A DNA stretch of 47,966 nucleotides from Syntrophales bacterium (GCA_026416455.1 JAOAFE010000005.1:91878-139843), one strand, 5' to 3'; shown: positions 35,657 through 44,517, counted from the stretch's first letter. Program-made: numbers and translations. Notes: a model not told the origin generated them from the sequence alone.

Positions 35657-37023
35657 TGGCGAACACCGTGTTCGGCCAAAACCTCCTTCAGAGTACCTTC
35701 GATCAGGTTGCGTATTTCATACAATCTCTCCTCTGTGAGAGCTTCGAAGCGTAGAACCAGTACGGGTTGGGTATTGGAGGCCCTAATAAGTCCCCAACCA
35801 TCGGAAAAAGGTATCCGTGCCCCATCGATGTCGATGACAGGGTAGCTGCTCCTTAACCGGTCCGCAACTTCTTGAACGATGGTAAATTTTATTTCGTCCG
35901 GACAATCGATCCTAATTTCCGGCGTAAAATAACTGGGCGGTACGTCAGAGAGAAGAGAAGAGAGTTCTTGTCCGGTTTCGGACATTATCTCCAGGAGACG
36001 CAGAGAGGCGTAGATGGCATCGTCATATCCGAAATAACGATCGGCAAAAAACAGGTGTCCACTCATTTCTCCAGCCAGCAGCGCGTGTTCCTCTTTCATT
36101 TTACCCTTGATGAGGGAATGCCCCGCCTTCCACATGATAGGACGTCCCCCATGCCTTTCTATGTCTTCGTAAAGTCTCTGGGAACACTTAACTTCCCCGA
36201 TGATGGCGGCGCCTGGTGACTTTTTCAGAATCTGTCGAGAAAAGAGGATCATAAGCTCGTCGCCCCATAAGATGCGCCCTTCATTAGTAACTACCCCTAA
36301 ACGATCTGCATCACCATCATACGCGATGCCCACATCAGCCCGCCTCTCTTTGACGATGCGAATTAATTCGTTCAAATTGGCCGCAATAGTCGGGTCAGGA
36401 AAGTGGTGGGGAAAGGTGCCATCCGGTTCGCAAAATATTTCGTATACCGTGCAACCAACACTCCTCATAATCGGACACGCAAAGATACCCCCAACCCCAT
36501 TGCCTGCATCGACACACACGGAAAGGGCTTTCGAAATATTCACGTTATTCTTTAAATAATCCTGATATGATTTTGTTATTTCAATCTTTTCAACTTTTCC
36601 TTCACCGTGTGCAAAGGAGGCCTTTTCGATAATACGTCTCAATTCTTGAATCTTGTCACCATAGATGGTGTCGGGGCCGATGCAGATTTTAAATCCGTTG
36701 AAATCGGGGGGGTTGTGACTGCCCGTGACCATAACGCCCCCATCCGTGGTCAGGTGTCGGATGGAGAAATAAAGCATGGGAGTGGCGCATAGCCCGATAT
36801 CTATTACATCTATTCCCGTTTCCTTCAGGCCTTGGATAATGGCCGTGGCATAGGTGGGGGAGCTTAAGCGGCAGTCGCGTCCTACTGTCATACTCCTAAC
36901 CCCTTCGGAGTGGGCCAACGTGCCGATGGCCCGACCCAGGAAATATACCACCTGTTCATTGAGATCTCGATTGACAACGCCCCGGACATCGTATTCTCGA
37001 AATATTTCTTTGTTTACATCCAT
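35653..37023 (-). CDS. phosphomannomutase/phosphoglucomutase
   Basis: A 456-residue alpha-D-phosphohexomutase of the PMM/PGM (AlgC-like) type. The phosphoserine is S102 in TGSHNPPDFNG, the Mg loop is YDGDADRLG (D236, D238, D240) and the phosphate-binding loop near the C-terminus is RASNTQPVLVLRF. It interconverts hexose 1- and 6-phosphates for nucleotide-sugar, LPS or exopolysaccharide synthesis. ATG at 37023. It is the last gene of the long leftward envelope operon, 24 nt after the HAD phosphatase gene. Substrate breadth (mannose versus glucose) cannot be read. Confidence 0.94.
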   Translation of the reverse strand: MDVNKEIFREYDVRGVVNRDLNEQVVYFLGRAIGTLAHSEGVRSMTVGRDCRLSSPTYATAIIQGLKETGIDVIDIGLCATPMLYFSIRHLTTDGGVMVTGSHNPPDFNGFKICIGPDTIYGDKIQELRRIIEKASFAHGEGKVEKIEITKSYQDYLKNNVNISKALSVCVDAGNGVGGIFACPIMRSVGCTVYEIFCEPDGTFPHHFPDPTIAANLNELIRIVKERRADVGIAYDGDADRLGVVTNEGRILWGDELMILFSRQILKKSPGAAIIGEVKCSQRLYEDIERHGGRPIMWKAGHSLIKGKMKEEHALLAGEMSGHLFFADRYFGYDDAIYASLRLLEIMSETGQELSSLLSDVPPSYFTPEIRIDCPDEIKFTIVQEVADRLRSSYPVIDIDGARIPFSDGWGLIRASNTQPVLVLRFEALTEERLYEIRNLIEGTLKEVLAEHGVRH

Positions 37024-37047
37024 GAACCTTTCTCTCCTTTCTGACTT

Positions 37048-37722
37048 TCAAAGTAAAAGAAGGCCTCCGGTTCTGTCAAGGAGGTTTGTGAGTTCCGCTG
37101 CCGTATCGAAGATGAAGTCAGCTCCGGCCAGCTCTAAATCTTCTCTTCGGCTTGCGCCGGAGAGGACACCAATTGCCATGAGTCCCTCTCGTTTACCCAT
37201 CGCCATGTCCATGGGATGGTCGCCCACCATGGCCGCCTCGTTCGGTCTTACCCCAATGGTAGCGAGTGCCATTTTTAAATGGTTGGGGTTTGGTTTTACC
37301 GGCCTTACATGATCCCGGGTCAGGATAGTGTCCACTAACAAATTTAGGGAAGGAAAGGAGAGCATAACTGCGGCGTAACAGTTCCTCGTTACGACAGCCG
37401 TTTTTAAGCCTCGCACTTTCAGATATGTTAGCATTTCCGGAACGCCAGGGAGGGGTTCTGCTGAGCTAGCCGAAGAAATTTCGATGCTTTCTATTATATG
37501 GAAGGCTTCTTCCTTGAATTGTCGGGCCACCTCCTCGTTTCGGTTAGATAGGATTTCGACCCCTCCTTCAACCATCTCCAAGATGTATTTACCCTGTAGA
37601 TTTTCGGTCGGTATGCCGTATGCCTCGATGCACTTATTTACTTCTTTCTTCATCCGATCGAAATCGACCTTTAACGTGGCAAGAGTACCATCGAAGTCGA
37701 AAATGATACCTGATAATTTCAT
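37048..37722 (-). CDS. HAD-family phosphatase (phosphoglycolate-phosphatase-like)
   Basis: A 224-residue HAD hydrolase. Motif I is IIFDFDGTLATL with nucleophile D9 and acid D11; motif II is VVTRNCY; motif III/IV is VKPNPNHLKMA...AAMVGDHPMDMAMG. A helical cap lies between motifs I and II, so it is a subclass I phosphatase acting on a small phosphorylated metabolite, unidentified. The ATG overlaps the Nudix stop by 4 bp, indicating coupling, and the phosphomutase follows. Confidence 0.9.
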   Translation of the reverse strand: MKLSGIIFDFDGTLATLKVDFDRMKKEVNKCIEAYGIPTENLQGKYILEMVEGGVEILSNRNEEVARQFKEEAFHIIESIEISSASSAEPLPGVPEMLTYLKVRGLKTAVVTRNCYAAVMLSFPSLNLLVDTILTRDHVRPVKPNPNHLKMALATIGVRPNEAAMVGDHPMDMAMGKREGLMAIGVLSGASRREDLELAGADFIFDTAAELTNLLDRTGGLLLL

Positions 37723-38525
37723 AGGTATCGATTGCCTTTCATATATTCTTGGGTCAAGACGCGGTGAAAGATAGCATTTTCTGGAATGGCTGGCAGACTA
37801 AATCCGAAAACCACCTGAAGGAACTTCATGATGATGTTAAAGGTGGCTCCCCAGAGGATTTCTTTTTGTCCCTCTTCATCGAGGATCACGAAGGCGGGAA
37901 GTTCTAGTCGGTATGCCTGATCTCCTTGGCTGGTTACAAGAAAATGGGTGTAGTTGCTGGTTTCGAAAAAGGTCGTAAGAGGTACTTTCAATATTTTTTC
38001 CACCTCTCGACTGGGTTTGGCCTTCCATGGATGTGTAGCCCATCCCACAACAGGGAAAATGGTTCTTTGAAATGTATACAGAGAGTACGGGGGGAGAGGA
38101 CCTATGAACTTGATGTTCCATGGGCGAAGACCGATTTCCTCCCATGTTTCCCTAAGGGCGTTGGCCAGAAAGAGGCTAATGAGGGTGAAGGTGTCTGCCC
38201 CTCTTTTTTTCGCCCATTGCCTGGCCGCAACGTCCATAACGGGGAAGATGCCACATCTGATAAAGAAGGCCAGCATTTTATCCAACCGCGGGTTTAGCAT
38301 TCCTCCAGGACAACTTATGTCTCCACCTTGGGTGACCCGGCGCGACCTCTTAATTAGGTGAACGTATACCTGGTTGTGGTCATCCTGTGAGCCGCTAAAA
38401 ATAAGAAGTACACCGGCAGCTAATCGATTACCCCTGATGGCCTGCCATGTCTCAAGATAGTTCAGCTCGGCAAATTCTCCCAGCTTTCGGATCACCAGCT
38501 CTTGGAAATGTTCCCGATTGGTCAC
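37719..38525 (-). CDS. Nudix hydrolase with long insertion in the Nudix box
   Basis: A 268-residue protein. GGDISCPGGMLNP is the start of a CoA-diphosphatase-like Nudix box and ALRETWEEIGLRP its end, carrying the metal-binding REx2EE. Between them lie about 43 residues (R-L-D-K... to ...F-L-A-N) where the canonical box has about 8-10. Similar insertions are known in the peroxisomal NUDT19 (RP2p) CoA diphosphatases, so hydrolysis of CoA or acyl-CoA derivatives is a reasonable guess, relevant in a beta-oxidising cell. Start is GTG at 38525, overlapping the stop of the YheT gene (GTGA). Function not proven. Confidence 0.85.
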   Translation of the reverse strand: MTNREHFQELVIRKLGEFAELNYLETWQAIRGNRLAAGVLLIFSGSQDDHNQVYVHLIKRSRRVTQGGDISCPGGMLNPRLDKMLAFFIRCGIFPVMDVAARQWAKKRGADTFTLISLFLANALRETWEEIGLRPWNIKFIGPLPPYSLYTFQRTIFPVVGWATHPWKAKPSREVEKILKVPLTTFFETSNYTHFLVTSQGDQAYRLELPAFVILDEEGQKEILWGATFNIIMKFLQVVFGFSLPAIPENAIFHRVLTQEYMKGNRYL

Positions 38526-39517
38526 GGCGCGTTATTACCCGATTGCTTGATGGTGTCTACTATCTTTTCTTCGTACCACGAAGTAAGGGAAAAATCTCGG
38601 AAAAAACCACAATGACCACCGTATCGAAAACGATAAAGCGTCAGGTGAGAAAGTTGGGGCACGTGGTCGAAATCGTCGATGGTTACGACGGGATCATCTT
38701 CTGCCACGATAACCGTCGTCGGTATGGAAATTTTCAGAAATTGATCATGGGTAAGAGTATAGAGTCGAAAATACTCTTCATAGTTGGAGAATTCCGGAAA
38801 GTAGGGCATGATGGCCTCCGTGAGAGCGAGACAGTTTTTGTGGTTTAGAAGGGGACGAAAATCGTAGATATGGGGAAAAAGTTTCTGTTTTTTCCTCAGG
38901 GAACGCTTCCATTTTTTCATGAAATAATGACGATAAATAGCCGGTCCTGCGTCCAGACGCAAGGTTGATTTAAGCGGGTCGAGAGGCGGGCTAATGGCAA
39001 AAACATGGGTAAGTCTAGGAATACGGTTCCCCATCTCGGTATAACGCATGGCAATGCGCAGGGCAAAATTTCCCCCCAGAGAAAATCCAACTAAGAAAAA
39101 TGGTTTTCCCTCTTGTTCTTCTGCAACTTTCGTGATTGCTTCCTCCACTTCTTCGATCAACGCACCGTGGAAGAGGCCCTGATTTAAATGATGACTTTCT
39201 CCGTGGTCTCGAAAGTTAAGACGAAATACTTCAAAACCATTCTGTGATAGGTAGTTCCCGAGGGAAAGCATATATGCGGAATTTACGCTACCTTCCCAGC
39301 CGTGTAGAAGAAGTACCAATCCATGCGCGCGGTGGCTACTTATGGGCGGGGTGTAGTAACCGAGCAGCCTGGCTCCCTGGGACGTATCAATAATCCTCTG
39401 TACCGAGGCCTTTTGGAAAGACACACTACCACGGGCGCGCCAATGGGAACTCGCTAAGATGGTTTGCACATGGGGATTGCGAAGCAACAGAGAGGGTAGA
39501 AAATGATCTTCTTCCAT
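38522..39517 (-). CDS. YheT-family alpha/beta hydrolase
   Basis: A 331-residue alpha/beta hydrolase beginning EEDHFLPSLLLRNPHVQTI, the conserved start of the YheT/ABHD1-3 family. Oxyanion motif LLLHGWEGSVNSAY, nucleophile elbow GFSLGG (S146), acid near DDPVV, and C-terminal His in RYGGHCGFF. Probably an esterase or lipase/phospholipase-like enzyme; the substrate is unknown. It lies between the F-type ligase-like gene and the Nudix gene with short spacing, in the same operon. Confidence 0.92.
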   Translation of the reverse strand: MEEDHFLPSLLLRNPHVQTILASSHWRARGSVSFQKASVQRIIDTSQGARLLGYYTPPISSHRAHGLVLLLHGWEGSVNSAYMLSLGNYLSQNGFEVFRLNFRDHGESHHLNQGLFHGALIEEVEEAITKVAEEQEGKPFFLVGFSLGGNFALRIAMRYTEMGNRIPRLTHVFAISPPLDPLKSTLRLDAGPAIYRHYFMKKWKRSLRKKQKLFPHIYDFRPLLNHKNCLALTEAIMPYFPEFSNYEEYFRLYTLTHDQFLKISIPTTVIVAEDDPVVTIDDFDHVPQLSHLTLYRFRYGGHCGFFRDFSLTSWYEEKIVDTIKQSGNNAP

Positions 39518-39526
39518 CTCTATCTC

Positions 39527-40591
39527 TTACAGGGGCCCCCGCTTTTCCTCATGGGCCTTCAATGCGCAATCGATGATGCGCGATATGAGGTCTGTCTGGG
39601 TCAATCCGTGGGCGGCAGCTTGATGAAAAAGCACCGTTGAAGGTGTCATGCCCGGCAGGGTGTTTACCTCCAGTACGACGACTCGCCCGTCTTTCCGGAC
39701 AAACATATCGATCCGAGCATAACCGCGTACACCAAGAGTCGAAAAAGTCTTAACCGCCGTGGCCTTAATTCTTTCTATCGTTTCTTCTGGAAGACGGGCG
39801 GGGGTCTTGTTTTCTCCTTTACCGTACAGAAATTTATCTTCCAGCGAGAGTATGTCTTCGGTCGGAATAGTTTCCGATGGAGTGAGGGCGAATGGAATTT
39901 CGTCCTCCAGGACACCGCATGTGACCTCTACTCCCTCGATAAATTCTTCCACCAGGGCGGCCGGATCCCAGTTCCACACCTCTTCCAGGGCATCGGGGAT
40001 GCCGTTTATACTCACCACCTTTTTTACCGCCGTGGAACAGCCTTCCCTTATCGGTTTGACGACACAGGGGAATCCGATCTCGGACGTGATCATGGATTCT
40101 GTGTGCATCCGGTTGGATTCCCATTCCTTCCTTTCAACTAAGAGGCTACGTGGCACATCTATTCCATTGGCAGACAACAATCGCCGGGTCATGTACTTGT
40201 TCATCCCCAATGCAGATGCAAGTACACCTGAACCCGTGTAGGGGACATTTAGAAGTTCAAGAAGACCTTGTATGCATCCGTCTTCACCGTATTTTCCGTG
40301 CAAACCGAGAAAGACCAAATCAACTTGAGTCTTCAATGCCTCGTATTTTATAAGCTTGGCCTCCGTTTCCAAATCCTCTTCGATGTCACTCGTGCTGTTT
40401 CGCATAAGTAGTTTAATGGGAATTTCCCACAGGCGAGCTCGTTTGTCCATAAAGATCGGAATCGGCTCAAACCGATTCCGATCCATTTTGCTGTAGATGT
40501 TACGTCCACTTTCTAGGGACACCTCTTTCTCTGAAGAGATGCCCCCCATGATGATACCTACTTTTAGTTTCTTGTTGTTTACCTCCGCCAA
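39527..40591 (-). CDS. D-Ala-D-Ala ligase family protein, Phe-type (copy 1)
   Basis: A 354-residue ATP-grasp ligase. Conserved Ddl features: SSEKEVSL with the first-substrate-binding E23, HGKYGEDGCIQGLLE, RID (D295) and the metal ligands E308 and N310 in LEVNTLPGMTPS. Two deviations: the ATP-side loop reads EGCSTAV instead of EGSSVGV, and the position of E. coli DdlB Tyr216 (EAKY) is EDKF, F254. The Phe form is found in D-Ala-D-Lac ligases of Leuconostoc and Lactobacillus, so depsipeptide formation is a possibility. Start is TTG at 40591, 10-12 nt after GAGG, a little weak. Paralogue at 41464; no vanH or vanX homologue lies in the window. Confidence 0.88.
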   Translation of the reverse strand: MAEVNNKKLKVGIIMGGISSEKEVSLESGRNIYSKMDRNRFEPIPIFMDKRARLWEIPIKLLMRNSTSDIEEDLETEAKLIKYEALKTQVDLVFLGLHGKYGEDGCIQGLLELLNVPYTGSGVLASALGMNKYMTRRLLSANGIDVPRSLLVERKEWESNRMHTESMITSEIGFPCVVKPIREGCSTAVKKVVSINGIPDALEEVWNWDPAALVEEFIEGVEVTCGVLEDEIPFALTPSETIPTEDILSLEDKFLYGKGENKTPARLPEETIERIKATAVKTFSTLGVRGYARIDMFVRKDGRVVVLEVNTLPGMTPSTVLFHQAAAHGLTQTDLISRIIDCALKAHEEKRGPL

Positions 40592-40611
40592 TTTGAAGAA
40601 ACACCTCTCTT

Positions 40612-41385
40612 TTAGAATCCCACACTGAGGCCAATGTAGGGACCTGCCAAAAAGAAATCGTTGGTCACGTCTTGTACTTTGTCCATTTTAATTTTCATAA
40701 CCCGATAGCCCGCGTGAATGTCCAAAAAGGGAAAGGGAGTAACGGATACATCAGCCATGGCATCGAGATAGACATTCCCTGAATAAGCCATACCTGAGAC
40801 CTTGGCCCGCGCTTCTAAAAGATTGGCCAGAAGTCCTAAATGAGCGCCTAAACCTACCATGGGAACGATGGTTCCGTAATTTTCCTTCGTCTTGCCTAAT
40901 ACGGGAGCAGAAAGGCTTGATTCCCCATCAATATATTTGAGTTTTCCCAAAACTCCCACAGCGAATCCAGCCAATATTGGCTTAAATTTAAAAACGTCGT
41001 ACTGATATTCTAAATCGAAAACCCGCAGGGTGAGGTCGGCATCTACCTTCGTGCCTACGGGATACGTTTTCCCCGCGAAATTTACGTTGAAGGAGAGGGT
41101 GTTATCTTTGGAATGGCCTATCTGCGTGTACATGAGGCTTAAGTGATGTTTCCCGATGCCGCCATAGGCCTCCAGGGAAGGATAGCCTCTATTTCCCACA
41201 TCCATGAGGTCTTTGGCACTGAATTCTGTGCCCTTTAAATTATCTTTGTCTATTTTTATATCTCCCCGGAATGAAGGAAACCAGTAGTAACCCCGAACTC
41301 CCAATTCGAAGGCGTGTGCAAGGGAAGCACTAAGTAAAAATGCTATAATTACGCCCGCATAGACAACTTTTCTCTGTGTCATCAT
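40612..41385 (-). CDS. outer-membrane beta-barrel protein
   Basis: A 257-residue exported protein: signal peptide (VVYAGVIIAFLLSASLAHA, cleavage near residue 26) followed by alternating hydrophobic strands (FELGVRGYYWF, HLSLMYTQIGH, LTLRVFDLEYQYD, FKPILAGFAVGVLG, MVGLGAHLGLL, PFLDIHAGYRVMKI) and a C-terminal phenylalanine (GLSVGF), the signal for BAM insertion. An eight-stranded barrel is likely. The AAGGAG site suits either of two adjacent ATGs, 41385 or 41382. A promoter at 41417-41445 lies upstream. It sits between the two Ddl paralogues. No named family is recognised. Confidence 0.85.
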   Translation of the reverse strand: MMTQRKVVYAGVIIAFLLSASLAHAFELGVRGYYWFPSFRGDIKIDKDNLKGTEFSAKDLMDVGNRGYPSLEAYGGIGKHHLSLMYTQIGHSKDNTLSFNVNFAGKTYPVGTKVDADLTLRVFDLEYQYDVFKFKPILAGFAVGVLGKLKYIDGESSLSAPVLGKTKENYGTIVPMVGLGAHLGLLANLLEARAKVSGMAYSGNVYLDAMADVSVTPFPFLDIHAGYRVMKIKMDKVQDVTNDFFLAGPYIGLSVGF

Positions 41386-41416
41386 TTTTCTCCTTTCTCG
41401 AATTTTTGAGCACTTG

Positions 41417-41445
41417 TTTATAAAGATTTTACGACCTTTTGTAAA
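41417..41445 (-). promoter_or_regulatory. internal promoter of the outer-membrane protein gene
   Basis: Minus strand TTTACA (41440-41445), 17 nt, TATAAA (41417-41422), in the longest gap (78 nt) of this operon. Confidence 0.6.
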
Positions 41446-41463
41446 GAGAGATTAAAGCTCGAT

Positions 41464-42522
41464 TCATACTAAAGGCCCTTGTTTGTTTCGATGTATTTTC
41501 AAAGCGTTTTGGATAAGGCGGGAGATGATCATAGAAGGGAGCATTCCGGCACAGGCGGCTTGTTCAAAAAAGAAGGAAGATGGCGCCATTCCGGAGGATG
41601 AGTTTGGATCGGTAATACAGATGCGGCCATCCGACAGGTAGAATCCGTCTATTCGTCCGTACGATCTGAATCCTAAAGCTTTGAAAGCGGCGATGGCCTC
41701 TTTTTTAATTTTTTCCACCATCTCCGGCGGTATGTTTTTGGGAGGAGTAAATTTACGGCATCGTCCGGGCATATACTTATCGTCGTAAGTGTAGTACTCA
41801 CTTTGTGGATGAATTTCCGTAAGGCCCAGGGCAAAAACTTCATCGTCTTCTTCTAAGATAATACAGGAAAATTCAATGCCTTCTAAAAATTCTTCTACCA
41901 GTACGGCCGTATCCCATTTTAGGGCGGCGTTAATTTTTTCTTCTATTTCTCCTTCCATCTTTACTTTCCCCACCCCCACACTCGATCCTTCCCGTATTGG
42001 TTTAACAAAGAAGGGAAAAGAAAATTTCTCGATGAGTGAGCGCTTGATTTCTTCTTGGTTTTTTTTCCACTCTTTTTCATGAACAATTTCGCTTTTCGGT
42101 ACGTCCAAACCAAAAGAACGGAGGATGAGTTGTTGGACATGTTTATCCATTCCCAGGGCAGAAGCAAGCACACCTGGGCCCGTGTATGGGATGTCGAGAA
42201 TCTCTAAAAGTCCTTGGATACAGCCATCGTCTCCGTACTTACCGTGCAGGGAAATAAAGGCAAAGTCTATCAATTCCGTTAGATCTTCGTAAGAGATGCG
42301 TTTGGCCTTCGTCGGAAGGTGCTCCGAGATATCAATCGTTGTATTTTGAGAGATGAGGCTCCATGGTATAATCCAAAGTGCCCCGGAGGCATCCATAAAA
42401 ATGGGTACTCCTTCATATAGTTCCGGGTCTAAATTGTCGTATACATTTCGGCCGCTGTTTAAAGACACCTCTTTTTCCGAGGACATGCCTCCCAAGATGA
42501 TCCCTACTCTTAATTTTGACAT
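41464..42522 (-). CDS. D-Ala-D-Ala ligase family protein, altered metal motif (copy 2)
   Basis: A 352-residue ATP-grasp ligase paralogous to 39527-40591. The canonical ATP loop EGSSVGV and Tyr250 (DDKY, the DdlB Tyr216 position) are present, as is the HGKYGDDGCIQGLLE motif. However, the metal-binding EVNTxPGMT is replaced by ITDPNSSSGMA, so D305 and N307 stand where Glu and Asn are expected and PGM has become SGM. Activity could be altered or lost. I chose the ATG at 42522 (GGGAGG 8 nt upstream) over the TTG at 42525. The gene lies 15 nt after the alanine racemase fusion; the promoter for the outer-membrane protein follows it. Confidence 0.87.
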   Translation of the reverse strand: MSKLRVGIILGGMSSEKEVSLNSGRNVYDNLDPELYEGVPIFMDASGALWIIPWSLISQNTTIDISEHLPTKAKRISYEDLTELIDFAFISLHGKYGDDGCIQGLLEILDIPYTGPGVLASALGMDKHVQQLILRSFGLDVPKSEIVHEKEWKKNQEEIKRSLIEKFSFPFFVKPIREGSSVGVGKVKMEGEIEEKINAALKWDTAVLVEEFLEGIEFSCIILEEDDEVFALGLTEIHPQSEYYTYDDKYMPGRCRKFTPPKNIPPEMVEKIKKEAIAAFKALGFRSYGRIDGFYLSDGRICITDPNSSSGMAPSSFFFEQAACAGMLPSMIISRLIQNALKIHRNKQGPLV

Positions 42523-42537
42523 CAAAAAATCCTCCCA

Positions 42538-44496
42538 TTAAAAAGTATCCCAGATAAAAGCAACGCCACTGACGGGAAAAATCCATCGGTCGTCTCCCAC
42601 TTTGATCAGGATAGATTTTCCTTTCTGTTTTATTACCTCAGGTTTTAATTGCTTGCCCGCAAAGAAAAAAACTTCTCTCACATTTCGCAGACGGGCTTGC
42701 TCGTAATTGAATTCAATGTTAAGCCCCCGGGTCGGGTAAACGAGGTAGACGGTAAATAAGTTGTTGCTCTTCGATTTTCTGGTAAAGATTTCAATGGTAA
42801 ATTTTACCCTTTGGTCTCGCTTCTCTTTCAATTTTTCCGTTCCGCAGACGACTTCGTAACCTCGAGACGTGATGCCCGCTTTCAACACAGGAACTGGTTC
42901 TCCATCAATGGTTACCCTGTTTACCTGAAAGTCTTTTTCTAAATTTATCCGGTCGTCTCGATTTAAAACCCACCTGTATTCACAGCGAGGGTCTTCAAAA
43001 AAGGAAGAAAGTTGTTCTTCGTCAAAGGCACATCCGATGATGAATTCGTGGTTCCTTAAAATTTTCGTATACTCAATGTGCGTGGTCATACGTAGGGCAT
43101 CAGGTCGGTAGCCGAGGGAAATAATTTCTTCGTCTGCGAATTCTGACACATCGATCCGATAGAAAAAATCTTCCCTTAATTCGAGAGGTCTATTTTCTTT
43201 ACCGAAGAGGGTTTCGAAAATTTCGTAGTATATGGCATCTCCCACTTCTGTATCTCTTGCTCGGGCCTGAAAGCAATGGCGGATGATGTTACCGATGCGG
43301 GCCAGAGATTTTTCTTCTTCAGGAATGAAGATTCTTCTGAGGCGCGGCAGGATGGAATCGGGTTTTCCTGATTGAAGGAAGATGCGGGGCGCCCTCTTAC
43401 CTAAGGTACATAAAATTTCGTATGCGTGTGTACCGGCTCGCTCGGCGATATCGGTGGCCGTGATGGTTTCATTTCCCTGGCGGCCGAGAATGACCACTTC
43501 GTCACCTATCTCACAACCAGGTATATCGGTTACATCAACGGTGCACATATCCATCGAGACGCGGCCAATCACAGGGGCTTTCTTCCCCCGCACGAGCACT
43601 TCGCCTTGATTGGATAATACGACGCCGTAACCGTCGCCGTATCCGATGGGAATAGTAGCAATTTTTGTCGGTCGGCAAGTGGTATAAGTGCGGTTGTATC
43701 CGATACTGTAGCCGGGTGGAAACTCCTTCAGTAAAACGATGCGAGTCTTGAACGACATGACGGGTACAATAGAGGCCCGCTCCATCGTCTCTCGAGCGGG
43801 ATAGATGCCGTAAGACATAAGCCCCGGTCGCACCATATCGAGGTCGAAAGAGCGGAAGTTGAGGATCCCTCCGCTATTAGAGATGTGCCTTAAAGGAATA
43901 GAAAGGCCCTTTGCTGCTAGTTTATCCAGAAGGGTTTTGAACTTGGCCCATTGCAATCTGTTGTACTCATCTTCTTTTATTTCAGCCGAAGCCAGGTGTG
44001 TGAAGATGCCCTCGATTACTATATTAGATAATGAGGCAATTCGTTCTATTATCTTTACGGCTTCGTCGCTCAAAATGCCTCCCCGACCCATACCGGTATC
44101 CACCTCGACATGAACAGGCAGAATAACCTGCGCTCTCTGGCACTGACGATCCAGCTCTTGGGCAAAGGCCATATCTGAAACGGACGGTATGAGCCGGTAT
44201 TTTATTATGTCCTGTATTTCTCCTATGGGAGATGGGCTGAGGATGACGATCGGTTGCTCGATGCCGGTTACCCTAAGCTGAATCCCTTCGTCAGCATTGG
44301 CCACACCCAGGTAGGAGGCACCGTTTTGCAAGGCCACATTAGCGATTTCGATGGCGCCATGACCGTATGCATCGGCCTTGACGACCTGCATGATTTTTGT
44401 CTTGGTCCCAATCAGACGCCTAATTTCGGCCAAGTTTTTTTTAAAATTATCCAGGTCTACTTCTACCCAGCTTCTGTAAGCCTGCTCTTCTGTCAA
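42538..44496 (-). CDS. alr: alanine racemase fused to a large C-terminal domain
   Basis: A 652-residue protein. Residues 1-373 are a complete PLP alanine racemase: K40 in VVKADAYGHG, R223 in VRPGLMSYG, Y267 in YSIGYNRTY, and a normal end at LGKRAPRIF. Residues about 374-652 form an unrecognised domain rich in predicted beta strands (GYEVVCGTEKLK, LFTVYLVYPTRGLNIEF, REVFFFAGKQLKPEV, WIFPVSGVAFIWDTF). The start is TTG at 44496 (MTEEQAYRSW), with GAGGA 8 nt upstream. Racemase plus two Ddl paralogues suggests D-alanine supply and ligation in peptidoglycan or another D-amino-acid polymer. The tail could sense, localise or modify; no function is assigned. Confidence 0.92.
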   Translation of the reverse strand: MTEEQAYRSWVEVDLDNFKKNLAEIRRLIGTKTKIMQVVKADAYGHGAIEIANVALQNGASYLGVANADEGIQLRVTGIEQPIVILSPSPIGEIQDIIKYRLIPSVSDMAFAQELDRQCQRAQVILPVHVEVDTGMGRGGILSDEAVKIIERIASLSNIVIEGIFTHLASAEIKEDEYNRLQWAKFKTLLDKLAAKGLSIPLRHISNSGGILNFRSFDLDMVRPGLMSYGIYPARETMERASIVPVMSFKTRIVLLKEFPPGYSIGYNRTYTTCRPTKIATIPIGYGDGYGVVLSNQGEVLVRGKKAPVIGRVSMDMCTVDVTDIPGCEIGDEVVILGRQGNETITATDIAERAGTHAYEILCTLGKRAPRIFLQSGKPDSILPRLRRIFIPEEEKSLARIGNIIRHCFQARARDTEVGDAIYYEIFETLFGKENRPLELREDFFYRIDVSEFADEEIISLGYRPDALRMTTHIEYTKILRNHEFIIGCAFDEEQLSSFFEDPRCEYRWVLNRDDRINLEKDFQVNRVTIDGEPVPVLKAGITSRGYEVVCGTEKLKEKRDQRVKFTIEIFTRKSKSNNLFTVYLVYPTRGLNIEFNYEQARLRNVREVFFFAGKQLKPEVIKQKGKSILIKVGDDRWIFPVSGVAFIWDTF

Positions 44497-44517
44497 TTTC
44501 TCATTCCTCAGAGGATG

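Noticed and set aside
39527-42522. A vancomycin-resistance (van) operon
   Set aside because: The Ddl paralogues are not VanA-like overall and no vanH dehydrogenase, vanX dipeptidase or vanRS pair is present; only the Tyr-to-Phe change points to D-Ala-D-Lac.
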